NCBI GenBank assembly: GCA_965232455.1
Contig: OZ246981.1
Span: 744,001 to 808,000 of the forward strand
Source: JBFGFX01 sp965232455
GTDB taxonomy: Bacteria; Pseudomonadota; Gammaproteobacteria; Steroidobacterales; Woeseiaceae
Direction: 5' to 3'
Length of the DNA: 64,000 nucleotides
Under the pieces are notes generated by a model. It was not told the origin of the DNA, made no database searches, and worked only from the letters and a program-made list of their open reading frames with translations. Within the stretch, counting starts at the first letter, position 1; each line of letters begins with the position of its first letter. The translations under genes and the position numbers were made by a program. Of this stretch, positions 42,730-51,404 are shown piece by piece.

Positions 42730-44091
42730 ATGTTCGACAATCTCAGCGAGCGCCTGTCCAGGGCGGCAAAAAGCCTCGGCGGTAAAGGCCGCCTTACCGA
42801 ATCCAATATCAAGGACACGCTTCGCCAGGTGCGCCTGGCGTTGCTCGAAGCGGACGTCGCCCTGCCCATCGTCAAGTCGTTCATCGATCGAATTCGCGAA
42901 CGGGCGGTTGGCGAGGAGGTGGGCAGAAGCCTTACGCCGGGCCAGGAACTGGTCAAGATCATTCATGCCGAACTGGTCCGGCTGCTCGGCAGCGAGACGG
43001 CCGAACTCGATCTGAAGGCGCAGCCGCCCGTCGTGATTCTCCTGGCCGGCCTGCAGGGCGCCGGTAAGACCACAAGCGCGGCGAAGCTCGCGAGGAGGCT
43101 CATCGAGCGCGACAACAAGCGGGTCATGTTGGTCAGTGTCGACGTGCACCGGCCAGCGGCGATCCTGCAGCTTGAGACGTTGGCCGACGAAGTTGGCGCT
43201 TTGCACTGCCGGAGTGAGGTGACGGAGAAGCCGGTCGAGATCGTCACCCGGGCCCTGGACGAAAGCCGTCGCTCACACGCGGACGTCTTAATCGTCGACA
43301 CCGCCGGACGTTTGCACGTGGATGGCGACATGATGGACGAGGTTGCCGCGGTTCACGCCGCCGCCCAGCCGCAAGAGACGATTTTTGTCGTCGACAGCAT
43401 GGCCGGCCAGGACGCGGTCAATTCGGCGCAGGCTTTTGGCGACCGGTTGCCGCTAACGGGCGTCATCCTTACCAAGGCCGACGGCGACGCCAAAGGCGGT
43501 GTCGCGCTGTCCGTGTCGGAAACCACCGGAGCGCCGATTCGCTTCCTCGGTGTGGGCGAAAAGACGGACGCGCTGGAGCTGTTCCACCCCGATCGGATGG
43601 CGTCCCGAATTCTGGGAATGGGGGATGTCCTGACGCTGGTGGAGGAAATCGAGGGCAAGGTCAGTCGCGAGAAAGCGGACAAGCTTGCCAAGAAACTCAA
43701 AAAAGGCAGGGGTTTTGATCTGGCGGATCTTCGCGATCAGCTCGAACAAATGTTGAACATGGGGGGAATGGCGGCAATGCTGGAAAAGCTGCCGTTACCC
43801 GGCAACCTGAATCCGGCGGCGTTGAAGGATCAGGCGAACGAGCAGCAGATGAAGCGGCAAATCGCCATCATCAACTCGATGACCCCGGACGAGCGCCGCT
43901 TCCCCAAGACGATCAACGGGTCGCGGAAACGCCGCATCGCGGCAGGCTCCGGCCAGCAGATTCAGGACGTCAATCGGCTGTTGAAGCAGCACCTGCAAAT
44001 GGAAAAGATGATGCGCAAGATGTCGAAGGGCGGCATGAAAAAGATGATGCGCGGTCTGGGCGCCGGCGGCTTGCCGCCCGGTCTACGCTAA
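42730..44091 (+). CDS. ffh: Signal recognition particle protein Ffh
   Basis: 453 residues. N domain (FDNLSERLSRAAKSLGG), G domain with GLQGAGKTTSAAKLA, VDVHRPAA, DTAGRLHVD and TKADGDAKGG, and a Met-rich M domain ending in MEKMMRKMSKGGMKKMM. It binds 4.5S RNA and signal peptides and targets ribosomes to FtsY. A short AT-rich hairpin region follows before rpsP. Confidence 0.97.
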   Translation: MFDNLSERLSRAAKSLGGKGRLTESNIKDTLRQVRLALLEADVALPIVKSFIDRIRERAVGEEVGRSLTPGQELVKIIHAELVRLLGSETAELDLKAQPPVVILLAGLQGAGKTTSAAKLARRLIERDNKRVMLVSVDVHRPAAILQLETLADEVGALHCRSEVTEKPVEIVTRALDESRRSHADVLIVDTAGRLHVDGDMMDEVAAVHAAAQPQETIFVVDSMAGQDAVNSAQAFGDRLPLTGVILTKADGDAKGGVALSVSETTGAPIRFLGVGEKTDALELFHPDRMASRILGMGDVLTLVEEIEGKVSREKADKLAKKLKKGRGFDLADLRDQLEQMLNMGGMAAMLEKLPLPGNLNPAALKDQANEQQMKRQIAIINSMTPDERRFPKTINGSRKRRIAAGSGQQIQDVNRLLKQHLQMEKMMRKMSKGGMKKMMRGLGAGGLPPGLR

Positions 44092-44152
44092 GGTCCGAAA
44101 AAATCAGCAAAAAAACAGCAGAAATAGCTGATAAAAATAGCCTCGAAACCGC

Positions 44153-44180
44153 TTCACATTCACGCCGAAATAAGTACAAT
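44153..44180 (+). promoter_or_regulatory. Candidate promoter for rpsP-rimM-trmD-rplS
   Basis: TTCACA at 44153-44158, 16 bp, TACAAT at 44175-44180, upstream of the leader hairpin. Confidence 0.4.
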
Positions 44181-44197
44181 GCGCGCTTTACTTGAGC

Positions 44198-44231
44198 CTT
44201 GACCCAAGGCGGGCAGTGTGCCCGGGTCAAG
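44198..44231 (+). promoter_or_regulatory. Leader hairpin before rpsP
   Basis: CTTGACCC and GGGTCAAG form a perfect 8-bp stem around a G/C-rich inner hairpin, ending 15 nt before the rpsP ATG. It may control translation of the operon or stabilise its 5' end. Confidence 0.4.
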
Positions 44232-44246
44232 CGAAACGGAATAGAA

Positions 44247-44501
44247 ATGGTCAGTATTCGTCTATCACGCGCAGGCGCGAAAAAGCGCCCTTTTTATCAC
44301 CTGGTGGTCACCGACAGCCGCAACCGCCGGGACGGCCGCTATATCGAGCGTTTGGGCTTTTTTAACCCGATTGCCACGGAAAACGAGGAGCGGCTGCGGG
44401 TCGACCTCGAGCGCGTCGATTTTTGGATTGGCCGCGGTGCGCAGCCCTCGGACCGCGTGACATCATTGTTGAAAGCTAAGCGGAAGGCGGCCGCAAACTA
44501 G
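44247..44501 (+). CDS. rpsP: 30S ribosomal protein S16
   Basis: 84 residues from MVSIRLSRAGAKKRPFYHLVV, the standard N-terminus; an in-frame start 48 bp upstream is inside the leader hairpin. RRDGRYIERLGFFNP and DRVTSLLKAKRKAA are typical. First gene of the rpsP-rimM-trmD-rplS operon. Confidence 0.98.
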   Translation: MVSIRLSRAGAKKRPFYHLVVTDSRNRRDGRYIERLGFFNPIATENEERLRVDLERVDFWIGRGAQPSDRVTSLLKAKRKAAAN

Positions 44502-44565
44502 GGGCCTGATCAAGAGCAGTGCGCCTCAGCGCATTGGGGCGGGCCCCAGCGGAAGACCGAGGCAG

Positions 44566-45090
44566 GTGGCTCTTACAGACGACAATGCGCGGCAGCAAAC
44601 ACCGATCGTCCTGGGACGCGTTGCCGGCGTGTACGGGGTGAAAGGCTGGGTAAAGCTGCATTCGTATACGGACCCGCGGGCTGCCATTCTCGACTACCGC
44701 GACTGCCTGATGAAAACCGCGGACGGATGGCGGGCGGCGAAGATCAGCGAAGGCAAGGCTCACGGCAAGGGCGTCATTGCCCGTTTTGACGGGATCGACG
44801 ACCGGGATGCCGCGGCGAGTTGCATGGGCGCCGAATTGGCGGTCCCGAGGACGTCGTTACCGGAGCCGGGTGACGGTCACTACTACTGGGCGGACCTGGA
44901 GGGCCTTCAGGTAGTAAGGAAAGATGGCAGCGAGCTTGGCAAGGTCGCTTATTTGCTGGCGACGGGGGCTAACGACGTGCTTGTCGTGCAGGGGCAAAAG
45001 GAAGTACTGATCCCGTTCGTTTTGGGGTCTGTCGTCCTCGACGTTGACGTCGCGGGCGGCAAAATTACGGTCGATTGGGAATGGGATTGA
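44566..45090 (+). CDS. rimM: Ribosome maturation factor RimM
   Basis: 174 residues, GTG start. The N-terminal RimM domain (VLGRVAGVYGVKGWVKLHSYTDP) and C-terminal PRC-barrel domain (GDGHYYWADLEGLQV, LLATGANDVLVVQ, IPFVLGSVVLDVD) are complete. It assists 16S head assembly around S19. trmD starts 4 bp after its stop. Confidence 0.96.
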   Translation: MALTDDNARQQTPIVLGRVAGVYGVKGWVKLHSYTDPRAAILDYRDCLMKTADGWRAAKISEGKAHGKGVIARFDGIDDRDAAASCMGAELAVPRTSLPEPGDGHYYWADLEGLQVVRKDGSELGKVAYLLATGANDVLVVQGQKEVLIPFVLGSVVLDVDVAGGKITVDWEWD

Positions 45091-45094
45091 CGTC

Positions 45095-45871
45095 GTGCGC
45101 GTGCGGATTGTCAGCCTGTTTCCGGAGATGGTTCAGACCGTCGCCGATTTCGGCGTCGTTGGGCGCGCCGCTGATAGAGGATTGATGACCCTAGAGGTTG
45201 TGAATCCACGGGATTTCGCGACGGATACCCATCGGACGGTCGATGACCGGCCCTATGGAGGCGGGCCGGGCATGGTGATGAAGTACGAGCCGCTTGCCGA
45301 GGCAATCGGGGCCGCGAAGGCCGGCCTCCCGGCCGGTTGTCCGGTCGTGAGTTTGACGCCGCAGGGCAGGGTATTCGATCAGGCGACCGCGGCACGGTAC
45401 GCACGCCTCGACGGCCTGGTGCTTATTGCCGGTCGTTATGAGGGAATTGACGAGCGTTTGGTCGAGGCGCACGCCGATGAAGAGCTTTCGCTCGGCGATT
45501 TTGTGCTGAGCGGTGGTGAAATTGCGGCAATGGCGGTGGTAGACGCGGTTACGCGCCTGATCCCGGGAGTGCTCGGTGACGAAGAATCGGCATCGCAGGA
45601 TTCTTTTGCAGGCGGCCGATTGGACCATCCGCATTACACTCGACCGGAGGAAGTCGGCGGTCGAAAGGTGCCAGCGGTACTGCTGTCGGGCGACCACGAA
45701 AGGATCGCGCGGTGGCGTTGTAAAGAGGCGCTTGGCAGGACGTATGAGCGACGCCCCGACCTCCTCGGGAAGGCGCAGTTGACGGAAGGCGAGCAGGAAC
45801 TGCTCGATGAATACATCCGGGAGCACGCCGGGCGGACCGATGAAGGCCGGCGGCTGCGGGAACCGGAGTAA
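45095..45871 (+). CDS. trmD: tRNA (guanine-N1-)-methyltransferase
   Basis: 258 residues from the GTG at 45095 (RVRIVSLFPEM, the family N-terminus); a GTG at 45101 is also possible. The trefoil-knot SAM site shows LIAGRYEGIDERLVE and LGDFVLSGGEIAAMAVVDAV. DRPYGGGPGMVMKYEPL and LDHPHYTRPEE are conserved. It makes m1G37 in tRNAs, preventing frameshifts. Confidence 0.96.
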   Translation: MRVRIVSLFPEMVQTVADFGVVGRAADRGLMTLEVVNPRDFATDTHRTVDDRPYGGGPGMVMKYEPLAEAIGAAKAGLPAGCPVVSLTPQGRVFDQATAARYARLDGLVLIAGRYEGIDERLVEAHADEELSLGDFVLSGGEIAAMAVVDAVTRLIPGVLGDEESASQDSFAGGRLDHPHYTRPEEVGGRKVPAVLLSGDHERIARWRCKEALGRTYERRPDLLGKAQLTEGEQELLDEYIREHAGRTDEGRRLREPE

Positions 45872-45935
45872 CGCAGTTGAGGAAGCAGCGGGCAGGCATC
45901 AAGTCTGGCGGCAAGAGAACGGCAGGAAACAGACA

Positions 45936-46280
45936 ATGAGCAAAGAAATCGAAGCAATCGAAAACGAACAAATGAGCAAAGAGATCCCGGCATTTGCGCC
46001 CGGCGATACCGTGGTCGTGCAGGTGAAGGTCAAGGAGGGAACTCGGGAGCGCCTGCAGGCGTTTGAAGGCGTTGTGATTGCCAAGCGAAATCGCGGCCTG
46101 AATTCCTCGTTCACGGTGCGCAAAATTTCGCACGGCGAGGGCGTCGAACGGGTGTTTCAGACCTACAGCCCCGTTGTAAGCAAGATCGACGTCAAGCGTC
46201 GAGGCGACGTGCGGCGCGCCAAGCTGTATTACCTTCGGGGCCGCACGGGTAAAGCCGCCAGAATCAAGGAGAAGATTTAA
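45936..46280 (+). CDS. rplS: 50S ribosomal protein L19
   Basis: 114 residues from MSKEIEAIENEQ; the open frame upstream overlaps the end of trmD. The blocks FAPGDTVVVQVKVKEGTRER, QAFEGVVIAKRNRGL and KLYYLRGRTGKAARIKE are standard. Last gene of the operon. An element-A end remnant begins 2 bp after the stop. Confidence 0.98.
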   Translation: MSKEIEAIENEQMSKEIPAFAPGDTVVVQVKVKEGTRERLQAFEGVVIAKRNRGLNSSFTVRKISHGEGVERVFQTYSPVVSKIDVKRRGDVRRAKLYYLRGRTGKAARIKEKI

Positions 46281-46281
46281 G

Positions 46282-46296
46282 CTTGACAGGCCCTGG
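46282..46296. repeat. Single-end remnant of element A after rplS
   Basis: CTTGACAGGCCCTGG, matching the right end of element A (GTTAACAGGCCCTAG) at 12 of 15 positions, directly after the rplS stop. Confidence 0.35.
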
Positions 46297-46402
46297 CAGT
46301 AGCCGGTTGGGGCATTTGTTGTGCCGCGAGACCCGGGTCGCAGTTCGCCACATTCCCACCTCGGCAGGCTGAACCAATGGCCGCGGAAAAGGTCTTTGAG
46401 GC

Positions 46403-47296
46403 ATGACTTCACGCGATAGACACCACGCGAAAAGCGCGCGCCTTCCGTTCGTATGGCTCGCCGTCTGTACCGCGTTTCTTAATGCCGGCTGCGCGGCCAT
46501 CGTCTCCAACGCGGCCAGTAATTTCGCGGACAACCTCTCTTCGGCGGTCGTCAATCAATCCGATCCGGAAACCGTCAGGGACGGTGCGCCGGCCTATATG
46601 CTGTTGCTGGACAGCCTGCTGGAGGGAAATCCGGACGATCCGGTCATTCTGGCTGCCGCAGCGAGCCTTTACGCCTCCTACGGCGCCGTATTCGCCGAGG
46701 ACGCCGAGCGCGCATCCCGGCTGACCGAAAGAGCGCGCGGATACGCCGACAAGGCCTTGTGCCTGTCGTACGACGCCTCCTGCGATTGGGAAGGTGCAAG
46801 CTACGACGCCTTCGAGGCGTCGCTGGCCGGTCTGGACAGTAAACACGAGGACGTTCTTTACGCCTATGGCGTCGCCTATCTTGCCTATATCCGCTCGCAC
46901 AGCGAAGATTGGAACGCGTTGGCGCGATTGCCGCACATGGAGGCATTGCTGAATCGTTACCTGGAGATCAGTACGGACAGCGGTAGCGCGGCGGGCACGG
47001 TCTACACCTATCTGGGGATTCTGGTCACGCTGAGACCGCCTGCTTTGGGTGGTGAGCCTGAAAAAGGCAAACAGTATTTCGAGCGCGCCATCGAATTGAG
47101 CGACGGATCGGACCTCAGCGCCAAAGTCGAATTCGCCCGGGGTTACGCCCGGCCGCTTTACGAGCGCGAATTGCACGACCGGCTGCTGACGGAGGTGCTC
47201 TCCGCCGACCCGACGCGCCCGGGCTACACGCTGACCAATGTGCTGGCGCAACGTGACGCCGAAGAACTGTTGGCCACGGCGGATGAGTATTTCTGA
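46403..47296 (+). CDS. TRAP transporter accessory lipoprotein TatT
   Basis: 297 residues. A lipobox (FLNAGCAAI, Cys at about residue 30) follows a basic N-terminus, so it is a periplasm-facing lipoprotein. The body is all-helical TPR-like, with TatT family features: DGAPAYMLLLDSLLEGNPDDPVILAAAASLYASYG, ALCLSYDASCDWE and LGGEPEKGKQYFERAIEL. In Treponema, the TatT homologue TP0956 forms a trimer that docks the TRAP binding protein TatP. The DctP gene follows after 49 bp. Confidence 0.88.
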   Translation: MTSRDRHHAKSARLPFVWLAVCTAFLNAGCAAIVSNAASNFADNLSSAVVNQSDPETVRDGAPAYMLLLDSLLEGNPDDPVILAAAASLYASYGAVFAEDAERASRLTERARGYADKALCLSYDASCDWEGASYDAFEASLAGLDSKHEDVLYAYGVAYLAYIRSHSEDWNALARLPHMEALLNRYLEISTDSGSAAGTVYTYLGILVTLRPPALGGEPEKGKQYFERAIELSDGSDLSAKVEFARGYARPLYERELHDRLLTEVLSADPTRPGYTLTNVLAQRDAEELLATADEYF

Positions 47297-47345
47297 GGAA
47301 CGAAAGGTTCGAGCCGGCCGAATACATAGTCTAAGGAGACTGAAC

Positions 47346-48398
47346 ATGCGTAGGACGATGATGTCTTTAGCAGCCATCGCACTGATGACCGGCGGCCAGT
47401 CAGCCGTCGCGCAGACGCAGCTGAAAATCGCCACGCTCGCACCGCAGAATTCGAGCTGGGCGACACAATTTCGGTCCGGTGCGCAGGAGATCGAAGAACG
47501 CACCGACGGCCGCGTCAAACTCAAGTTCTATTGGGGCGGCGCACAGGGCGCCGAGTCCAAGGTTCTGCAAAAGATAAAAATCGGGCAGCTTCACGGCGGC
47601 ACGTTCTCACCCACCGATTTCCAGGAGCGTTACCCTGACGTCAACATTTACGGCTTGCCGTTCTTTTTCGAGTCCCACGACGAGGTGGACTACGTACGGG
47701 ACCGGATCGATCAAAAACTTCGTAGAGGTTTCGAGGATCTTGGTTTTCGAACCTTCGGGTTCGCGGGCGGCGGATTCGCCTATATCCTTTCCAACGATCC
47801 GGTGCGCGGTCACGAGGACCTGAAGGGCAAAAAAGTTTGGCTGCCCGAAGGCGATCTGATCAGTTACGAGGCGATGAAAGCGCTGCAGCTGTCACCGGTG
47901 CCGCTCCCCGTCACGGACGTCCTTACCGGTCTGCAGACCGGCCTGATCGACATTGTCGCGATACCGCCGGTCGTAGCGCTGGCCCTGCAGTGGCATACCA
48001 AGGTGAAGTACGTCACGCAGATTCCGGTGCTGTTTGCCATGGGTTTCATGGCGGTCGACAATCGCGCCCTGCGGCGCGTCAGTGCCGAAGACCAGGAGAT
48101 AATGGCCGAGGTGTTGGGCAGGGTCTACGAGGAAGTCGACGCGGCGAGCAGAAGCGAAGGTGAGAACGCGGTTGAGGCCCTGCTCGGCGTCGGCATCGAA
48201 AACGTAGAACCGCTGCCCGGCGAAGTTGAGAGAATCCGCGTGGCGATGTCGGATACCAACCGGCAGATGGCGCAGCGCGGCATGTTTTCAACGGAATTGC
48301 TCGAAGAAATGCAGGCGTATGTCGACGAGTATCGGCTGGAAAACGGGAATCAGGGCACGGAGGAAGCGGACGGCGTTCCGTCGAGCGGTAATCCTTAG
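47346..48398 (+). CDS. TRAP transporter substrate-binding protein DctP
   Basis: 350 residues from MRRTMMSLAAIALMTGG; the frame is open upstream but a signal peptide starts here and is cut after SAVAQ. DctP-family blocks are LKIATLAPQNSSWATQF, YWGGAQGAESKVLQKIKIGQLHGG, KGKKVWLPEGDLISYEAMKAL and LQTGLIDIVAIPP. It binds the ligand in the periplasm; the P-subfamily grouped with TatT often takes non-C4 ligands, so the substrate is open. The stop shares its G with the GTG start of dctQ. Confidence 0.93.
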   Translation: MRRTMMSLAAIALMTGGQSAVAQTQLKIATLAPQNSSWATQFRSGAQEIEERTDGRVKLKFYWGGAQGAESKVLQKIKIGQLHGGTFSPTDFQERYPDVNIYGLPFFFESHDEVDYVRDRIDQKLRRGFEDLGFRTFGFAGGGFAYILSNDPVRGHEDLKGKKVWLPEGDLISYEAMKALQLSPVPLPVTDVLTGLQTGLIDIVAIPPVVALALQWHTKVKYVTQIPVLFAMGFMAVDNRALRRVSAEDQEIMAEVLGRVYEEVDAASRSEGENAVEALLGVGIENVEPLPGEVERIRVAMSDTNRQMAQRGMFSTELLEEMQAYVDEYRLENGNQGTEEADGVPSSGNP

Positions 48399-48907
48399 TG
48401 TCTGATCCGGAAGAGGGTTTCCTGTCACGCTTATCGCGTTGGGGTATCGCCGCCGAGAACGCCACGCTCGTGGTTTTGTTTGCCGCGCTGATGCTGCTCG
48501 CGGTGACGCAAATCGTCATGCGCATCTTCTTCAGCTCCGGATTCGTCTGGACCGACGAGCTGCTGAAGCTGATCGTTCTCTGGATAACGCTTGTCGCCTC
48601 GATCGCCGCCAGCCGCAGTGACCGCCACCTGCGTATAGACATCGTCTCTCACTTCGTCCCAGAACGATACGCGCGCGCACCGCGGATGGTCGTGGACGGT
48701 TTCGCGGCTTTTATCTGTGTCGTCCTGGCCTGGCAGTCTTATCGGTATCTGAAGCTTTCGATCGAATTCGAGGACACCGTACTGATCGATGTGCCCGCTT
48801 GGATAGCCTATAGCATCCTGCCGTTTGCGTTCTCGATGATGAGCTATCGCTTCTTCGTGTCGTCAATCACCCAGGCTGGCAGGCTGTTGCGCAAAGAACA
48901 GTCATGA
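48398..48907 (+). CDS. TRAP transporter small permease DctQ
   Basis: 169 residues, GTG start overlapping the dctP stop. Four helices, with the family motif SGFVWTDELLKLIVLWITLVASIAASRSDRHLRIDI. It is the small membrane subunit that partners with DctM. It overlaps dctM by 4 bp. Confidence 0.92.
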   Translation: MSDPEEGFLSRLSRWGIAAENATLVVLFAALMLLAVTQIVMRIFFSSGFVWTDELLKLIVLWITLVASIAASRSDRHLRIDIVSHFVPERYARAPRMVVDGFAAFICVVLAWQSYRYLKLSIEFEDTVLIDVPAWIAYSILPFAFSMMSYRFFVSSITQAGRLLRKEQS

Positions 48908-50163
48908 TCGTCATAAGCGTCATTCTCGTGCTCCTCGCGGTGTTTGGCGCGCCGCTGTTCGCTATCATCGCGGGAAGTGCGATGCTCGGTTACCAGAGAG
49001 AGGAAATCGATCTGATGGCTATCGCCATTGAGATCGTAGGCATCGCGGGGATGCCTTTTCTCTCGGCGATTCCCCTGTTCACGTTTGCCGGCTATCTTCT
49101 GAGCGAAAGCAATGCGCCGCGACGGTTGGTGCGCCTCAGCGGCGCGCTGCTCGGTTGGATGCCCGGCGGACTGGCGCTCGTCGCGCTTGCCGCATGCGCG
49201 TTGTTTACCGCATTTACCGGAGCGTCAGGCGTTACGATCATCGCCCTGGGCGCAATACTCTATCCCGCGCTGAAACAGGACAAGTACCCTGATAACTTCA
49301 ATCTCGGGCTTGTCACGACCTCCGGAAGCCTGGGACTGTTGTTTGCGCCGTCCCTGCCGCTGATTTTGTACGGCGTCGTTGCGGAGGTTTCGATCGATGA
49401 CCTGTTTCGCGCCGGCATTCTGCCGGGGCTGCTGATGTTGCTGATGCTGTCAGCATACAGTCTGTGGATTGGCAGGAAAAACGATCAGCCGCTGAAATCT
49501 TTCTCGTTCAAGGAACTGGCGGGCGCGCTGTACGAGTCTCGCTGGGAGATTCCTCTTCCCATTGTCGTGCTCGGCGGCATTTATTCAGGGTTTTTCGCCG
49601 TGTCCGAAGCGGCGGCGGTCACCGCACTTTACGTGTTGATCGTGGAAGTAGCCATTCAACGTGAAATCGGCCTGAAGGAATTGCCGGGCGTCATGCGCGA
49701 CTCGATGCTCCTGGTAGGCGGCATACTGATCATCCTGGGCGTATCGCTCGCATCGACGAATTACATGATCGACGCGGGCGTACCGCAGCAGCTGCTCGGA
49801 TTTATCGGAGAATTCGTCAGCAGTCAGACGACGTTCCTCCTGCTGCTGTTGGTGTTCCTGCTTATTCTCGGCGCGATTCTCGATATCTTTTCAGCGATTG
49901 TGCTGGTCGTTCCCCTGATTCTTCCGATTGCCGCACAGTACGAGATCAATCCGATTCACCTCGGGATCGTGTTTCTGGCGGCGATGCAGCTTGGATACCT
50001 GACGCCCCCGGTCGGGCTGAACCTGTTTATCGCGAGTTATCGCTTCGACAAACCGATAATGCGTGTGTACGCGGCGACGTTCCCGTTTCTGCTTATCCTG
50101 ATGTTGTCGGTCGTCGTCATTACCTATTGGCCGGAGCTGTCTCTATGGCTCGTACCCGATTGA
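48904..50163 (+). CDS. TRAP transporter large permease DctM
   Basis: 419 residues, about 12 helices. Family blocks are FLSAIPLFTFAGYLLSES, ALFTAFTGASGVTIIALG, TTSGSLGLLFAPSLPLILYG and LQLGYLTPPVGLNLF-type (here MQLGYLTPPVGLNLFIASY). It carries the Na+-driven transport path. The tatT-dctP-dctQ-dctM order with overlaps indicates one transcript. Confidence 0.94.
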   Translation: MIVISVILVLLAVFGAPLFAIIAGSAMLGYQREEIDLMAIAIEIVGIAGMPFLSAIPLFTFAGYLLSESNAPRRLVRLSGALLGWMPGGLALVALAACALFTAFTGASGVTIIALGAILYPALKQDKYPDNFNLGLVTTSGSLGLLFAPSLPLILYGVVAEVSIDDLFRAGILPGLLMLLMLSAYSLWIGRKNDQPLKSFSFKELAGALYESRWEIPLPIVVLGGIYSGFFAVSEAAAVTALYVLIVEVAIQREIGLKELPGVMRDSMLLVGGILIILGVSLASTNYMIDAGVPQQLLGFIGEFVSSQTTFLLLLLVFLLILGAILDIFSAIVLVVPLILPIAAQYEINPIHLGIVFLAAMQLGYLTPPVGLNLFIASYRFDKPIMRVYAATFPFLLILMLSVVVITYWPELSLWLVPD

Positions 50164-50198
50164 ACGATCGTCGGTTTAAGTAATCATGAGGTGAAATC

Positions 50199-51314
50199 GT
50201 GAGTCGTTTTGCTGTCTGTCTTCTTGTTGGGACGTTGCCGTCGACGTTGTTGGCGCAGTCGCAATCCCCGGTGCCGAACGTTGTCATGCCCGACGGATTT
50301 TCGATAGAGGTTTTTACCAACGAAGTGCCGAATGCGAGATCTCTGTCATTGGGCGAGGCCGGAACGATTTTCGTATCGACCCGACGGGATGGCCGCGTTT
50401 ACGCCGTCGTGCCACAGGAGAACAGCCGACCGCTCGTCATCACCGTCGCCGAGGGTCTGAGAACGCCGAACGGGCTCGCATTCTTCGACGGCGACCTGTA
50501 CGTCGCCGAGACGCGGCGCCTGATACGCTTTCCCGATATCGAAAATCGTTTGGACGATCTACCTGAGATCGAAGTGCTCGACGAGTCGTTTCCGGGAGAG
50601 CGACATCATGGTTGGCGGTACATCGCATTCGGGCCGGACGGAAAGCTGTACATGAGTATCGGCGCGCCTTGTAACGTGTGCGATCGGGACGGCTTCGGGA
50701 TTATTCAACGAATGAATCCCGACGGGAGTGACAAGGAGACCGTTGCTTACGGCGTTCGAAATTCGGTTGGGCTGGAGTTTCATCCGAGCAGCGGCGAGCT
50801 TTGGTTTACCGATAACGGCCGCGACATGCTCGGCGACGACCTGCCAGCTTGCGAGCTGAATCGTCTGTCGGCGGCCGGTGCGCACTTCGGGTTTCCGTAT
50901 TGCCACGGTAGCGACCTTGCCGATCCGGAATTCGGCGATCAGCGCGCCTGCGAGGAATTTGTCCCACCCGTGCAAGAGCTGGGACCGCATGTCGCTCCGC
51001 TGGGTCTCGTCTTCTATGAAGGTACTATGTTCCCCGAGGAGTACCGTGGGCAGGTCTTCATTGCCGAGCATGGCTCGTGGAATCGGTCGCAGAAGATCGG
51101 CTATCGGATCACGATGGTGCCCTTACGAGGCAACGTTGCGGAGGGGTACGAGGTTTTTGCCGAGGGTTGGCTGCAAGGGGACGAGGTATCGGGCCGGCCG
51201 GTGGACCTGCTCGTGCTTGCCGATGGTTCGATGCTGGTGAGTGACGATCAGGCGGGCGCCCTCTACCGGATACGCTATACACTGCCATTGCTCGATGACG
51301 GCAGGGCGGAGTGA
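50199..51314 (+). CDS. PQQ-dependent sugar dehydrogenase-like protein (sorbosone dehydrogenase family)
   Basis: 371 residues, GTG start, signal peptide ending near TLLAQS. Six-bladed propeller motifs are visible: GTIFVSTRRDGRVYAV, TPNGLAFFDGDLYVAE, WRYIAFGPDGKLYMSIGAPCN, YGVRNSVGLEFHPSSGELWFTDNGRDMLGDDLP, VFIAEHGSWNRS and VDLLVLADGSMLVSDDQAGALYRI. It is predicted to oxidise a sugar or alcohol in the periplasm with PQQ. The substrate is unknown. It follows dctM by 35 bp and could act on the same substrate as the TRAP system. Confidence 0.87.
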   Translation: MSRFAVCLLVGTLPSTLLAQSQSPVPNVVMPDGFSIEVFTNEVPNARSLSLGEAGTIFVSTRRDGRVYAVVPQENSRPLVITVAEGLRTPNGLAFFDGDLYVAETRRLIRFPDIENRLDDLPEIEVLDESFPGERHHGWRYIAFGPDGKLYMSIGAPCNVCDRDGFGIIQRMNPDGSDKETVAYGVRNSVGLEFHPSSGELWFTDNGRDMLGDDLPACELNRLSAAGAHFGFPYCHGSDLADPEFGDQRACEEFVPPVQELGPHVAPLGLVFYEGTMFPEEYRGQVFIAEHGSWNRSQKIGYRITMVPLRGNVAEGYEVFAEGWLQGDEVSGRPVDLLVLADGSMLVSDDQAGALYRIRYTLPLLDDGRAE

Positions 51315-51404
51315 CGGGTTTCCTTACGGAAACTCGCGAGATAGGTTAGGGTCGAAGACTATGTTAAGCAGCAACAACGTTGCCTTTGGGCAAGGAGAAT
51401 CCAA

